NCBI RefSeq assembly: GCF_017368475.1
Contig: NZ_JAFNJE010000010.1
Coordinates: forward strand, 1-64,000
From: Alteromonas sp. 5E99-2
Lineage (GTDB): Bacteria > Pseudomonadota > Gammaproteobacteria > Enterobacterales > Alteromonadaceae
Reading direction: 5' to 3'
Length of the DNA: 64,000 nt
A program made the position numbers and the translations under genes. The notes under the pieces were generated by a model that ran no database searches, had not been told where the DNA came from, and saw only the letters and a list, made by a program, of their open reading frames with translations. Shown here one piece after another: positions 6,951 to 17,670 of the stretch; positions within the stretch are counted from its first letter, which is position 1; each line of letters starts with the position of its first letter.

Positions 6951-9137
6951 TTACTCTCTCTCGATTAGCCAATACTGAGCTGACAAAGGGGGAATATCAA
7001 TATTTATAGCATGGGGCTGACCATGCATAGGTTCGTTTAACGATAACGCCTCTTGTTTAAACGGAAAACCGCTCCCCCAATAGTCTTTGCCATCTGTGTT
7101 TAAAATACACCGATACGAACCTGCGTCTTTAACACCGAATTTAAAGTCAGTACGAGGTAACGGTGTGAAATTCACTATGACATAAAGGCTTTGTTTACCT
7201 AACCTATCATGTCGCGCAAAAGATAAAATGGATTGTTCTGCGTTATCGTGATCAACCCAATGAAAGCCGCCGGCTTCATGGTCCCATTGATACAAAGCGG
7301 GATAACGTACATAAAGTGTATTTAAGTCTCTATACAAAGACTGAATTCCTTTATGTTTTGGATACGCTAACAGCCCCCAATCAAGCTCGCCATCGTGATC
7401 CCATTCCTTTCCCTGCCCCAACTCATTGCCCATGAAGTTAAGCTTCTTACCTGGGTGACCAAACATAAACCCAGTGTAAGCCCTAAGGTTTGCCGCTTGC
7501 TGCCATTCATCGCCGGGCATTTTATTTAATAAACTGCCTTTACCATGAACGACTTCATCGTGGGATATAGGCAAAATGAAATTCTCATCATAGGCATAAA
7601 CCATGCTAAATGTAATTTCACCGTGATGATATTTACGGTGTGCCGGTTCTTTTTGTATGTATCCCAAGGAATCATTCATCCATCCCATATTCCATTTAAA
7701 GCCAAATCCTAAACCACCAGAAAAAACAGGACTAGACACCTTAGGAAAAGAGGTAGATTCCTCGGCAATAGTGATGGCACCGGGATACTGCCGATACACT
7801 TCAGCATTCATCCATTGCAGTAAACTAATGGCTTCATAATTGTGATTCCCGCCATCCACATTCGGTACCCATTCCCCTTCTTCACGGGAATAATCGAGAT
7901 ACAGCATAGACGCAACGGCATCAACCCTTAACCCGTCAATGTGATAGTGCTCGCACCACATAAGCGCACTGGCTACCAGAAATTGACGTACAGTATCTTT
8001 ACCGAAATCATAGATACAACTATTCCAATCTGGGTGCCAGCCCTTCCTGGCATCTTCATATTCGTATACACAACGTCCGTCAAACCTAGCTAAACCATGA
8101 GGATCTTCTGGGAAATGAGCAGGAACCCAATCGATAATCACCCCCACATTATTTTGATGGCAGTAATCAACGAAATATTTAAAGTCATCAGGACTGCCAA
8201 AGCGACTCGTGGGCGCAAACATTCCCACCGGCTGATAGCCCCAAGAACCATCAAACGGGTATTCACTTACCGGCATTAACTCGACATGAGTAAATTGCAT
8301 ATCTTTTACATAAGACACCAATTTATGGGCAATATCGCGATAGGATAAAAACTTGTCACTGCTGTTTTTGGGTTTCATCCACGAGCCTAGATGTACTTCG
8401 TATATGCTCATAGGCGATTGATAAGGATTTGTTTGCTTTCTTTGCGTCAACCAGTGTTCGTCGTCCCATTGATAACGACTGTGATCAAAAACAATAGAGG
8501 CATGAGATGGATATTGTTCGGCGCAAAAACCAAGAGGGTCGGCTTTGTGGGGTAGCACTTCTCCCTGCGGATTTTTCAATTCGTACTTATATCGCGCTCC
8601 GGGGGCTACCTGAGGAAGAACAATAATCCAAAAACCTAATTCGGTTTTTTGCATCGGATGGCAACGACCGTCCCATTGGTTAAAGTCACCAATAACAGAC
8701 ACGCTAGACGCATTCGGCGCATACACAACAAAACGCGTCGCCTGTATACCATAGGTTTCACAAAGTGTAATTTGCTGCGCACCACCTTGGCGGTATAAGT
8801 TTTCAGCGGCATGATCAATAAAGTGAACACCGTGATAGGCCTGTTCGGTAAATTGATAAGGGTCGAAAAAGTCATACTCTCTCCCCTCTTCTGTTACTTT
8901 CAATTTATACAAAGAGGCTTCACTTAGTGCGTCTACAGGCCCTTCGAAAAGTCCCGATTTAGTCACTCGCGCCAATTCAACGCCCTTACAAAGCTCATCG
9001 TTTTCACTCACGACCTTAACCGATATCGCGCTGGGTAAATACGCCCTTATCCAAACCACATCGTCTACAAGATAACGCCCTAGTATTGAAAAAGGGTTAG
9101 TACACCTTGCCTGTTCGAGCTGCTGGTTAATGAGCAT
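6951..9137 (-). CDS. glgB: 1,4-alpha-glucan branching enzyme
   Basis: GlgB transfers alpha-1,4 segments to make alpha-1,6 branches. The 728 residues match the long bacterial form: two N-terminal beta domains (N1 about 1-110, CBM48 about 120-220), then the GH13 barrel with DWVPAHFP, nucleophile D406 in DGLRVDAVASMLYLDY, acid/base E459 in ITIAEEST and ISHDEVVHGK. The C-terminal beta domain ends in QYWLIERE. It lies between malQ (16 bp) and glgX (4 bp). glgC, glgA and glgP are not in this window. Confidence 0.96.
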   Translation of the reverse strand: MLINQQLEQARCTNPFSILGRYLVDDVVWIRAYLPSAISVKVVSENDELCKGVELARVTKSGLFEGPVDALSEASLYKLKVTEEGREYDFFDPYQFTEQAYHGVHFIDHAAENLYRQGGAQQITLCETYGIQATRFVVYAPNASSVSVIGDFNQWDGRCHPMQKTELGFWIIVLPQVAPGARYKYELKNPQGEVLPHKADPLGFCAEQYPSHASIVFDHSRYQWDDEHWLTQRKQTNPYQSPMSIYEVHLGSWMKPKNSSDKFLSYRDIAHKLVSYVKDMQFTHVELMPVSEYPFDGSWGYQPVGMFAPTSRFGSPDDFKYFVDYCHQNNVGVIIDWVPAHFPEDPHGLARFDGRCVYEYEDARKGWHPDWNSCIYDFGKDTVRQFLVASALMWCEHYHIDGLRVDAVASMLYLDYSREEGEWVPNVDGGNHNYEAISLLQWMNAEVYRQYPGAITIAEESTSFPKVSSPVFSGGLGFGFKWNMGWMNDSLGYIQKEPAHRKYHHGEITFSMVYAYDENFILPISHDEVVHGKGSLLNKMPGDEWQQAANLRAYTGFMFGHPGKKLNFMGNELGQGKEWDHDGELDWGLLAYPKHKGIQSLYRDLNTLYVRYPALYQWDHEAGGFHWVDHDNAEQSILSFARHDRLGKQSLYVIVNFTPLPRTDFKFGVKDAGSYRCILNTDGKDYWGSGFPFKQEALSLNEPMHGQPHAINIDIPPLSAQYWLIERE

Positions 9138-9153
9138 ATTTACTCCATTCCTA

Positions 9154-11346
9154 TTATTGACGAACGTGAGTTATGTTTTTAGCCAGAGTTTGTACAAATG
9201 AAGAGGCAAATAACTCTTCGATATCTACAGACAACTTCCTGCGCCAGTTAGGGTATTCTTTAAATGTGCCGGGAACATTGACCGGTTTATCCATATGTAA
9301 CCAATCCTCCAATTGAAAACTGAGCAAGCGACTTGATCCTGCGGCCAGGTGCTTATGTAGCCCAACATTTAACGCTTCGGACATTCCCGTCACATTAACA
9401 TCGTTATTGACGTCTTGCCCCACAGAGCCATGACCATGGAGCGTATCTAAAATAGATTGCTTGTTGCTATGCCTTTGCGCGTATAAATTCTGCAATACAT
9501 TCTCGTCTGGGTATAACCCCAGTGATTTACCCATTTCTAAATCTAAACAATGCCAAAACCCTATCAGGGTTGGCATATCATGGGTTGTCAGTGTTGCCAT
9601 TGACTGTTCAGGATAATGAGAAGGAGAAAAGAAGCCGCCATCATCAGCTTGTTCAAAAAAGAAAACGCGATAAGAATAGATGCCACTCGCGCTGAGCTTT
9701 TCTCGTATTTCGTCAGGTACAGTGCCTAAATCTTCACCAATAATCAAACTTTCATTACGGTGGCTTTCCAATGCCAATATAGCTAATAAATCATCCACAG
9801 GATAATACACATAACCACCTTCAGTAGCATTGTCACCCTTGGGGACCCACCACAGTCGCAACAACGCCATAACATGGTCAATACGCAAGGCGCCACTGAA
9901 TTGCATATTACTGGAAAACAAATCAATAATAGGTTGATAGCCCTGCTCATATAACCTTTGCGGGTGCATTGGCGGTAATCCCCAATCTTGCCCTAAAGGC
10001 CCAAGCACATCAGGTGGCGCGCCAATACTGCCATCGGTACAATATAAATCTCGATTGCCCCACACCTCAGCCGAACCTTCGCTAACCCCTACTGCCAAGT
10101 CTCGATATAAGCCGATACTCATCCCTGCATTCACGGCTGAGTCTTGAGCCATCTCTAACTGGGATTGAGCTTGCCACTGAAGAAATTGATAGAATTCAAT
10201 TTCGCTTTTATGGTTGTTTATAAATTCACGTACGGCGGAACTATCACATTCGGCTAAATCGTTGGGAAACCCATGCCAACTCGTGCAGTTTTTATCTTTT
10301 TCATGGTAATAATCAACAAGAGCATCGTAGCTCACTTGGGTTTCTAAACTTTTCCCACCTTTTTCGACAAACCTGTCGAATTTAGCTTTTTCTGTAGGTT
10401 GGTTACAAAAAACATCGGATTTATAGTAATTAAATAACGTTTTTAATATCGGTAGTTTAAGTGCAGCCACACCAGCATAATCAATATATTCAGATTCTTT
10501 TAGCCGCGTTAGCTCATTTTGAAAACTCGGTTGACTAAAGATATCTTGCACCTCAGCACAATGAAACCCTGTTACTTGGGTAACGTCTAAATACAGGTAA
10601 TTTATCCAGCGACGAGATGAAGGGCCATAAGGGCTACAACTTTCTGGCAAAGAAGGAAACAAGGTGTGAATAGGGTTCAAACCAATAAAATCCACACCTA
10701 ACTTTGCGGCACTTTCTACTAGTAAAACTAAATCACCAAAATCACCCATGCCCCAATTGCTTTGACTTCTCAGACTGTACAATTGAACGCTGAAACCCCA
10801 TGGTTTCTTTCCTTCGCTAATCATGTCCGGCGTAAAGCATCTTTCAGGAGCCATAATCACTTTCGATGAAGCTAACTCACCATTAAAATTCACATCAAGA
10901 GTATGGTAGCCCAGCCCCACTTGCTTTTGCACTTCGTCACTTAATGTAATCAAATACCTGTGAATTTCTATATCACCACTTTGATTAACATCAACCAGCA
11001 GGCCATCGATAGGAACAAAATCAAATGCTATGGTCTTACTTTCTTCTGTTGTTAATGTGCCGGTTAACTCGCTGGTAGCATCATTAATAGGTAGGGTTAC
11101 AACAAACGAAAATGGTTCATTGTTCTTCAGTACTAACGTTGGTTGTAGGAGTGATGTCCATGTGTTTTCATAACTAAATGCAAGCATGTCATCGACAGCC
11201 TCGCCATCGGAAACATCCACGCCCATCATGTTCAATAGCTTTGCTTGACTGGACTCACTCACTTGAGATGGCTGTCCCCATGCATCAAGGTAAGAGGTTT
11301 CTATTCCGTATAAATCGACAAGTGCGTTTAAATCAATTTTGTCCAT
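9154..11346 (-). CDS. malQ: 4-alpha-glucanotransferase (amylomaltase, GH77)
   Basis: MalQ disproportionates maltodextrins and releases glucose. The 730 residues carry the N-terminal extension seen in enterobacterial and marine MalQ (about 1-165), then the GH77 barrel: GFSVQLYSLRSQSNWGMGDF, YRDLAVGVSEGSAEVW, nucleophile D490 in RIDHVMALLRLWW and acid/base E538 in IIGEDLGTVP. The ATG at 11346 has a good AGAAGGA site. It is the first gene of the run malQ-glgB-glgX-gnd, divergent from gapA across 215 bp. Confidence 0.95.
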   Translation of the reverse strand: MDKIDLNALVDLYGIETSYLDAWGQPSQVSESSQAKLLNMMGVDVSDGEAVDDMLAFSYENTWTSLLQPTLVLKNNEPFSFVVTLPINDATSELTGTLTTEESKTIAFDFVPIDGLLVDVNQSGDIEIHRYLITLSDEVQKQVGLGYHTLDVNFNGELASSKVIMAPERCFTPDMISEGKKPWGFSVQLYSLRSQSNWGMGDFGDLVLLVESAAKLGVDFIGLNPIHTLFPSLPESCSPYGPSSRRWINYLYLDVTQVTGFHCAEVQDIFSQPSFQNELTRLKESEYIDYAGVAALKLPILKTLFNYYKSDVFCNQPTEKAKFDRFVEKGGKSLETQVSYDALVDYYHEKDKNCTSWHGFPNDLAECDSSAVREFINNHKSEIEFYQFLQWQAQSQLEMAQDSAVNAGMSIGLYRDLAVGVSEGSAEVWGNRDLYCTDGSIGAPPDVLGPLGQDWGLPPMHPQRLYEQGYQPIIDLFSSNMQFSGALRIDHVMALLRLWWVPKGDNATEGGYVYYPVDDLLAILALESHRNESLIIGEDLGTVPDEIREKLSASGIYSYRVFFFEQADDGGFFSPSHYPEQSMATLTTHDMPTLIGFWHCLDLEMGKSLGLYPDENVLQNLYAQRHSNKQSILDTLHGHGSVGQDVNNDVNVTGMSEALNVGLHKHLAAGSSRLLSFQLEDWLHMDKPVNVPGTFKEYPNWRRKLSVDIEELFASSFVQTLAKNITHVRQ

Positions 11347-11492
11347 CCCATTTTCCTTCTAAGCGTTACCCAATAGAAAGTATTTCAGCGACTATAACTA
11401 GACTAGCACTCTTACACCCGGTGTCGAGCTCCTATGTTATTGATGTAAAGTTAATCAATTCTGTAACTTTTTAACAAAATAGCAGCATTGTT

Positions 11493-11521
11493 TTGATTAA
11501 CGCCCGTTTTTCATTCATACT
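11493..11521 (+). promoter_or_regulatory. Predicted sigma70 promoter of gapA
   Basis: TTGATT at 11493-11498 and CATACT at 11516-11521 are separated by 17 bp. Transcription would start about 11528, inside the candidate HexR site just downstream. This is pattern recognition only. Confidence 0.5.
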
Positions 11522-11524
11522 TTA

Positions 11525-11539
11525 CGTAATTAAATTTCA
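11525..11539. promoter_or_regulatory. Candidate HexR operator before gapA
   Basis: CGTAATTAAATTTCA differs at two positions from the HexR consensus TGTAATTAAATTACA (recalled from published gammaproteobacterial regulon work). It lies directly after the predicted -10 box, a position expected to block transcription when HexR is bound. hexR itself is in this window. Confidence 0.6.
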
Positions 11540-11552
11540 TTTTTCATGTTAA

Positions 11553-12557
<1,005 letters not shown>

Positions 12558-12580
12558 AAGTTTAACTTTTTATAATAAAA

Positions 12581-12606
12581 GGTGCGAAATATCTCGCACC
12601 TTTTTT
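12581..12606 (+). terminator. Rho-independent terminator of gapA
   Basis: Stem GGTGCGA / TCGCACC with loop AATATC is followed by six T. It lies 24 bp after the gapA stop, and shows that the next gene must start downstream, not at the first in-frame ATG at 12605. Confidence 0.9.
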
Positions 12607-12661
12607 GTATCTGCTGCACTATAAATCTACACTCTATTTTTTCGGTATTGGTTATTCTTGT

Positions 12662-13507
12662 ATGGATATTTCACCTTCAATTTCTACATCAAAACGAGGC
12701 GCATTAGATGTTCTTGTTGTCAGTAATTCATTAGGTAAAGCGGAGATCGCCTTATTTGGCGCTCATATCCTTTCGTTTATTCCATCTAAAGATAACCGAG
12801 AACGACTGTGGTTGAGTTCTGATGCCAATTTTCAGGGAGAAAAGCCTATCCGTGGAGGCATTCCATTATGCTGGCCTTGGTTTGGTAACGACAACCAGTT
12901 TGATGATGACTCCCTTCCCTCTCATGGCTTTTTAAGAACCCAGACATGGACTCTTCAATCCCACAGTGGCGACGACAAGAAAACCACATTAACACTGGTG
13001 CCGGAAACAACGCAGTTTAAACAGTTCAATGCTGATGTAGAAGTAAAGCTTATAGTGGTAGTTAGTGATACCTTAAAGGTGTCGTTAAAAACCACAAACA
13101 CAAGCACACAAGCTGTGATATTCAACGGTGCTTTGCACACTTATTTTTCATTTGAAGATATTACAAGTGCTGAAATAAGCGGTATTACTGGAAACTATAA
13201 AGATAAGTTAGATAACTGGGCGAGTAAAACAACACCTGTACCTTATAAAATAATCGAAGAAACTGACCGCATTCATCTGTGCACAAGCTCAGTGACACAT
13301 ATTAAAAACACAACTATCACGTCAGGTATTCAGCACAGTGGCCACGACAGTATTGTGGTTTGGAATCCGTGGAAAGAAACGTCACTTTCTATGGCTGATA
13401 TGAATAACGAGGGTTTTAACAATATGGTGTGTGTTGAAACGGCTTTAACACAGTGGAAAGAACTGCAACCTGAAGAAAGTCACACATTGGAACAAGTGAT
13501 AAGTTAA
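12662..13507 (+). CDS. Glucose-6-phosphate 1-epimerase (YeaD-like mutarotase)
   Basis: This aldose 1-epimerase-superfamily enzyme interconverts alpha and beta anomers of glucose 6-phosphate, so it feeds the beta form to Zwf. Signatures are AHILSFIP, PIRGGIPLCWPWFG, LPSHGFLRTQTW, ALHTYFSFEDI and VVWNPW near the C-terminus. The frame is open from 12605 but that ATG lies inside the gapA terminator; the Met at 12662 (MDISPSIST) gives 281 residues, the family length. It is on the opposite strand to eda, with a shared hairpin between them. Confidence 0.88.
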   Translation: MDISPSISTSKRGALDVLVVSNSLGKAEIALFGAHILSFIPSKDNRERLWLSSDANFQGEKPIRGGIPLCWPWFGNDNQFDDDSLPSHGFLRTQTWTLQSHSGDDKKTTLTLVPETTQFKQFNADVEVKLIVVVSDTLKVSLKTTNTSTQAVIFNGALHTYFSFEDITSAEISGITGNYKDKLDNWASKTTPVPYKIIEETDRIHLCTSSVTHIKNTTITSGIQHSGHDSIVVWNPWKETSLSMADMNNEGFNNMVCVETALTQWKELQPEESHTLEQVIS

Positions 13508-13528
13508 GCGCGCGTTATACACGCGCTT
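13506..13528. terminator. Bidirectional terminator between mutarotase gene and eda
   Basis: AAGCGCG and CGCGCTT form a 7-bp GC-rich stem, with A residues on both sides giving T-rich tails on each strand. It sits in the 30-bp gap between two converging genes. Confidence 0.7.
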
Positions 13529-13537
13529 AAAAATTGA

Positions 13538-14185
13538 TTAAGCGCCTTTAGCGCCTTCCACTGCTGCTTTTGCAAGCTCAGTGATAGTTGACCAATCATT
13601 ATTCGCTACTGCGTCGTCAGGAGCCAACCAAGAGCCACCAACACAACGAACATTTTTAAGTGCCAAGTAATCAAGGTAATTAGCTGGGCTAATTCCACCT
13701 GTAGGACAAAATGTAATATTAGGGAATGGACCGCCAATCGATTTAATCGCCTTAATTCCACCCGCAGCTTCTGCTGGGAAGAATTTCAAGAATTGATATC
13801 CGTGATCAGCCGCAGTCATAAGATCGGAAATTGACGCAATTCCAGGGATAAGAGGAATACTTCCAGACATGCCCGCAGAAAGAAGGTTTGAAGTTAAACC
13901 TGGGCTGATTGCAAATTTAGCACCTGCATCGGTAACACTTTTTAAGTCTTGAGCATTAGTTACGGTACCAGCACCAATAAAGGCTTCAGGCACTTCTTTT
14001 GCAATGACTTCAATTACACTTAACGCTGCTTCCGTTCTAAGTGTAACTTCTAGAACTTTAATACCACCTTCAATAAGTGCATTTGCCAACGGCACTGCTT
14101 TATTTACGTCGTTTACCACTAAAACAGGTACAACAGGTCCCGCATTGAATACTTCTTCGGGTGAAAGTTGCCAGTTATCACTCAT
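13538..14185 (-). CDS. eda: KDPG aldolase (2-keto-3-deoxy-6-phosphogluconate aldolase)
   Basis: Eda splits KDPG to pyruvate and glyceraldehyde 3-phosphate, the last step of the Entner-Doudoroff pathway. The 215-residue class I aldolase shows [11 protein letters not shown] (E46 and R50), the IGAGTVTN loop, the Schiff-base lysine K134 in QFLKFFPAE and [10 protein letters not shown]. Its start overlaps the glk stop by 8 bp, so it is the last gene of zwf-pgl-edd-glk-eda. Confidence 0.96.
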   Translation of the reverse strand: MSDNWQLSPEEVFNAGPVVPVLVVNDVNKAVPLANALIEGGIKVLEVTLRTEAALSVIEVIAKEVPEAFIGAGTVTNAQDLKSVTDAGAKFAISPGLTSNLLSAGMSGSIPLIPGIASISDLMTAADHGYQFLKFFPAEAAGGIKAIKSIGGPFPNITFCPTGGISPANYLDYLALKNVRCVGGSWLAPDDAVANNDWSTITELAKAAVEGAKGA

Positions 14186-15143
14186 TATCTACACTCGCTA
14201 ATTGTTGGTTTAAAAAGGCATAAGCGCCTATTAGCCCATGATCAGGCTCTAAAATAATATATGTTGGTATGTGTCGAATATACTCTGCAACACACCCTTT
14301 TGCTTCAAAACACGTCCTAAACTCACTCTTTTGTATAAAGTCAGTAAAACGAGAGGCAATACCACCGCCAATGAAAACACCACCATGAGTGGCTAAATTC
14401 GCTGCAATATTACCAGCAAATGCCCCCATTACGCGACAAAAAATAGAAAGTGTTTTTAAACAGGTATCACAAGACCCATCTAACGCTGCCGTAGTAATTT
14501 GCGCTGGCGAACGCTTCTGTAATCCTAAACTCGCTTTTTCATTCAGTGCATTGTATATGTTTGTCAGGCCTTGACCTGACAACACATCTTCTGTTGAAGT
14601 TCTGCCTTTACGTGCGCTCACATAACGCCAAACATCAATTTCGTCTTCATTGGTTGGCGCAAAATCAACATGCCCCCCTTCTCCGTCTAGGGTTTTCCAG
14701 CCAGATTCAACGGCCGTTAAATGTTCTACTCCAAGTCCAGTTCCAGGTCCAAGCACCGCTATATTTGCGCCTTCAATAGGTTGTCCTTCGCCTACTTGTA
14801 AAAGTTGTTCTCCTTTTAACAAAGGCAATGAATAAGCTACAGCAGTAAAGTCATTGATGACAGACAAGTGCTCTAGTGACAATGTTTCTTGCAACGCTTT
14901 TTTAGAAAAAGCCCAAGAGTGATTCGTCATAGTCACTTGGTCTTGGTTAACCGGACACGCTATTCCTATACAACCAGACGTAAAATTCTTTTCCGGGTGC
15001 AAGCTAAAATAGTATTTAATGGCGGCTTCAATAGTGGGGTGTTCATTACATAACATTTTTAAAATGTCAGTAATTTCACCATTCACTACAGTAGCCAAAC
15101 GTATATTTGTACCGCCGACATCCGCTACAAATTGAGCTGTCAC
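14178..15143 (-). CDS. glk: Glucokinase (bacterial Glk family)
   Basis: It phosphorylates free glucose with ATP. The 321 residues show the N-terminal phosphate loop [15 protein letters not shown], the sugar-binding [13 protein letters not shown] (Asn-Asp), [12 protein letters not shown] and [12 protein letters not shown], and a C-terminal [12 protein letters not shown]. This is the Glk family, not ROK (no zinc-binding cysteine cluster is visible). The start overlaps the edd stop (ATGA-type), so it is translationally coupled. Placement in the operon implies that internal glucose, for example from MalQ, is a substrate. Confidence 0.95.
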   Translation of the reverse strand: MTAQFVADVGGTNIRLATVVNGEITDILKMLCNEHPTIEAAIKYYFSLHPEKNFTSGCIGIACPVNQDQVTMTNHSWAFSKKALQETLSLEHLSVINDFTAVAYSLPLLKGEQLLQVGEGQPIEGANIAVLGPGTGLGVEHLTAVESGWKTLDGEGGHVDFAPTNEDEIDVWRYVSARKGRTSTEDVLSGQGLTNIYNALNEKASLGLQKRSPAQITTAALDGSCDTCLKTLSIFCRVMGAFAGNIAANLATHGGVFIGGGIASRFTDFIQKSEFRTCFEAKGCVAEYIRHIPTYIILEPDHGLIGAYAFLNQQLASVDNE

Positions 15144-16969
15144 TCGCTTTTCTCCAAAGGCTCAAACAAGGCACAGGCCCCTTCTTCCGCACTGGTTAAG
15201 CTTGCTCGCATATTGCCAAACATTTCTCTTCCCATGCCCACTTCATGTTTTTCCAGTGAAGGAACAACGGCTTCTCGCTGAGCTAACTCATCTTCGGGCA
15301 CATGTAATACTAATTCACCCGTAGCGGTATTTAGTTCAATTAAATCCCCTTGCTGCACCTTAGCTAATAAGCCGCCTTTGTAAGCTTCTGGTGCAACATG
15401 AATCGCTGCAGGCACCTTACCAGAGGCCCCAGACATTCTGCCATCGGTTACTAATGCAACTTTAAAGCCTTTGTCTTGTAACACTCCTAGTGGAGGCGTT
15501 AAGCGATGAAGTTCTGGCATACCGATAGCGGAAGGGCCTTGGAAGCGAACAACCACAATACAGTCTTTATCCAATTCACCAGAGTTAAACGCATCGTCTA
15601 ATTCAAATTGGTCTTCAAATACAACGGCTGGCGCTTTTATGTGGCATTCTGGTGTGGGTAACGCAGATGTTTTAATCACAGCTCTACCTAAATTACCACT
15701 AAGCACACTTAAGCCACCATTCGGCTTAAAAGGTGCGGCATAGGTAGAAAGAACTTCTGAGTCTAAAGATTTGGATATACCTTGTACCCAATCCAGCTCA
15801 CCATCAATCAGTTTTGGCTCTCCCATGTAACGCTCAAGCCCGTCACCACACACGGTTTTCACATCATTGTGCAGACAGCCGTTATCAAGTAGCTCTTTAA
15901 ACAACAAGCTCATACCACCTGCTGCAACAAAGTGGTTAATATCTGCTGAACCATTAGGATAAATACGAGTAAGCAAAGGCACGGCATCAGAGAGGTCTGA
16001 AAAATCGTCCCAATTCACTATATAACCAGCAGCTCTCGCAACGGCGATAAGGTGCATAGTGTGGTTCGTCGAACCACCAGTAGCAAGTAGCCCGACTAAG
16101 CCGTTTACAATAGACTTGGCGTCAACAATATGACCTATTGGCGTATAGTTATCACCAAGGTCGGTTAATCGCGTTGCTTGCACCGCAGCTGCTTTTGTTA
16201 ACGCATCACGTAACGGTGTTCCTGGATTCACAAATGATGAGCCTGGTAAATGTAAACCCATCATTTCTACAACAAGCTGATTACTGTTTGCGGTACCATA
16301 AAACGTACAAGTACCCGCAGAGTGATACGACTGAGACTCTGCTTCAAGTAAGGCGTCTCGCCCTACTTTGCCTTCTGCGTATTCTTGTCTTACTCGTGCT
16401 TTTTCTTTATTAGGTAGCCCTGATGGCATTGGGCCAGCAGGTACAAATACCGTTGGCAAATGACCAAAAGACAACGAGCCAATTAATAAGCCAGGTACAA
16501 TTTTATCGCAAATACCTAGTGCTAATGACGCATCAAACATATTATGAGATAAGCCAATGGCGGTACTCATTGCGATTACATCACGGCTCATCAAACTTAA
16601 ATCCATTCCAGCATTACCTTGAGTAACGCCGTCACACATTGCCGGTACACCACCTGCAAATTGAGCCACTGAGCCTACTTCGGCTACAGCTTGTTTAATT
16701 AGTGCTGGATAGGTTTCGTAAGGTTGATGCGCAGACAACATATCATTGTATGAAGATACAATAGCAACATTAGCTTTAGTCATACTGCGTAGATCTTTCT
16801 TACCTTCTACGCCGCATGCTGCAAACCCGTGTGCTAAATTCCCACATGATAATGTTCCTCGGTGCGGTCCTTGTTTACGGGCATTGTCTATTTTACTCAA
16901 ATAGGCCTGTCTTGTAGCTTTACTTCGTTCAATAATTCGGTTGGTCACATCTTGAATTTGCGATTTCAT
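15140..16969 (-). CDS. edd: 6-phosphogluconate dehydratase
   Basis: Edd dehydrates 6-phosphogluconate to KDPG; it belongs to the IlvD/Edd iron-sulfur dehydratase family. Family blocks are [58 protein letters not shown] and [18 protein letters not shown]. The frame is open to 16993, but the Met at 16969 (MKSQIQDV) has a GGAGAG ribosome site overlapping the pgl stop, giving 609 residues, close to the E. coli length. Confidence 0.96.
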   Translation of the reverse strand: MKSQIQDVTNRIIERSKATRQAYLSKIDNARKQGPHRGTLSCGNLAHGFAACGVEGKKDLRSMTKANVAIVSSYNDMLSAHQPYETYPALIKQAVAEVGSVAQFAGGVPAMCDGVTQGNAGMDLSLMSRDVIAMSTAIGLSHNMFDASLALGICDKIVPGLLIGSLSFGHLPTVFVPAGPMPSGLPNKEKARVRQEYAEGKVGRDALLEAESQSYHSAGTCTFYGTANSNQLVVEMMGLHLPGSSFVNPGTPLRDALTKAAAVQATRLTDLGDNYTPIGHIVDAKSIVNGLVGLLATGGSTNHTMHLIAVARAAGYIVNWDDFSDLSDAVPLLTRIYPNGSADINHFVAAGGMSLLFKELLDNGCLHNDVKTVCGDGLERYMGEPKLIDGELDWVQGISKSLDSEVLSTYAAPFKPNGGLSVLSGNLGRAVIKTSALPTPECHIKAPAVVFEDQFELDDAFNSGELDKDCIVVVRFQGPSAIGMPELHRLTPPLGVLQDKGFKVALVTDGRMSGASGKVPAAIHVAPEAYKGGLLAKVQQGDLIELNTATGELVLHVPEDELAQREAVVPSLEKHEVGMGREMFGNMRASLTSAEEGACALFEPLEKSE

Positions 16970-16980
16970 ATGCTGCTCTC

Positions 16981-17670
16981 CTAAGGGGCCCAATAAAGCG
17001 TAACGTCGGCATTATTGACAACGGAAACAATAGGCTTAGGTTGGTTTGCATCTGCAAGAGCCTCGTGCAAAACGATTTTTTTATTCTCGCCAGTCAAGTG
17101 CAAAAAGACATTTTCAGACTGCACAATAGCACTTAACGTCAAAGACATACGCTTGTGAGGTGCTGTAGTTGGCGTTACTGCCAAGCAACTCGCTTGGTTA
17201 TTAAGATCTGTGCCCTTGCTTAACTCTTCAGAACAGGGAAACAGCGATGCCGTATGACCATCTTCTCCCATACCTAAAATAGTGACAGTAAAAGGTTGAG
17301 CAACCAATTCTAGTTGTGACGCAACCGCACTTTCTTCCGAATAAGGGTTATCGCCCGCAGTTTTCAAACTTACAAACGTAGCCGATGCAGCCTTATTCAC
17401 TAGTAAATGAGATTTCACTAAGTTAGCGTTACTATCGCTGTGGTCTTCATTTACCCAACGCTCATCAGCAAGGGTAATAGTCACGTTTGACCAATCAAGT
17501 TCTTGATTGCTTAAAGCGTTAAACAATCCAATAGGCGTTCTTCCGCCACTGACAACTAAACTCGCCTTCCCTTTTTGTTCAAGGGAGGTACGAAGTAGTT
17601 CTACAATACGGTTTGAAAAAGCCTGATTGAGTTTATCCGCATTATCAAAATGCAATTCTGAGAGAGACAT
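16981..17670 (-). CDS. pgl: 6-phosphogluconolactonase (DevB/SOL type)
   Basis: Hydrolyses 6-phosphoglucono-delta-lactone made by Zwf. The 229-residue protein has the glucosamine-phosphate-isomerase-like fold with [12 protein letters not shown] near residue 40, [16 protein letters not shown] near residue 86 and [14 protein letters not shown] in the second half. It shares one base with the zwf stop and overlaps the ribosome site of edd, so the three enzymes are tightly coupled. Confidence 0.95.
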   Translation of the reverse strand: MSLSELHFDNADKLNQAFSNRIVELLRTSLEQKGKASLVVSGGRTPIGLFNALSNQELDWSNVTITLADERWVNEDHSDSNANLVKSHLLVNKAASATFVSLKTAGDNPYSEESAVASQLELVAQPFTVTILGMGEDGHTASLFPCSEELSKGTDLNNQASCLAVTPTTAPHKRMSLTLSAIVQSENVFLHLTGENKKIVLHEALADANQPKPIVSVVNNADVTLYWAP

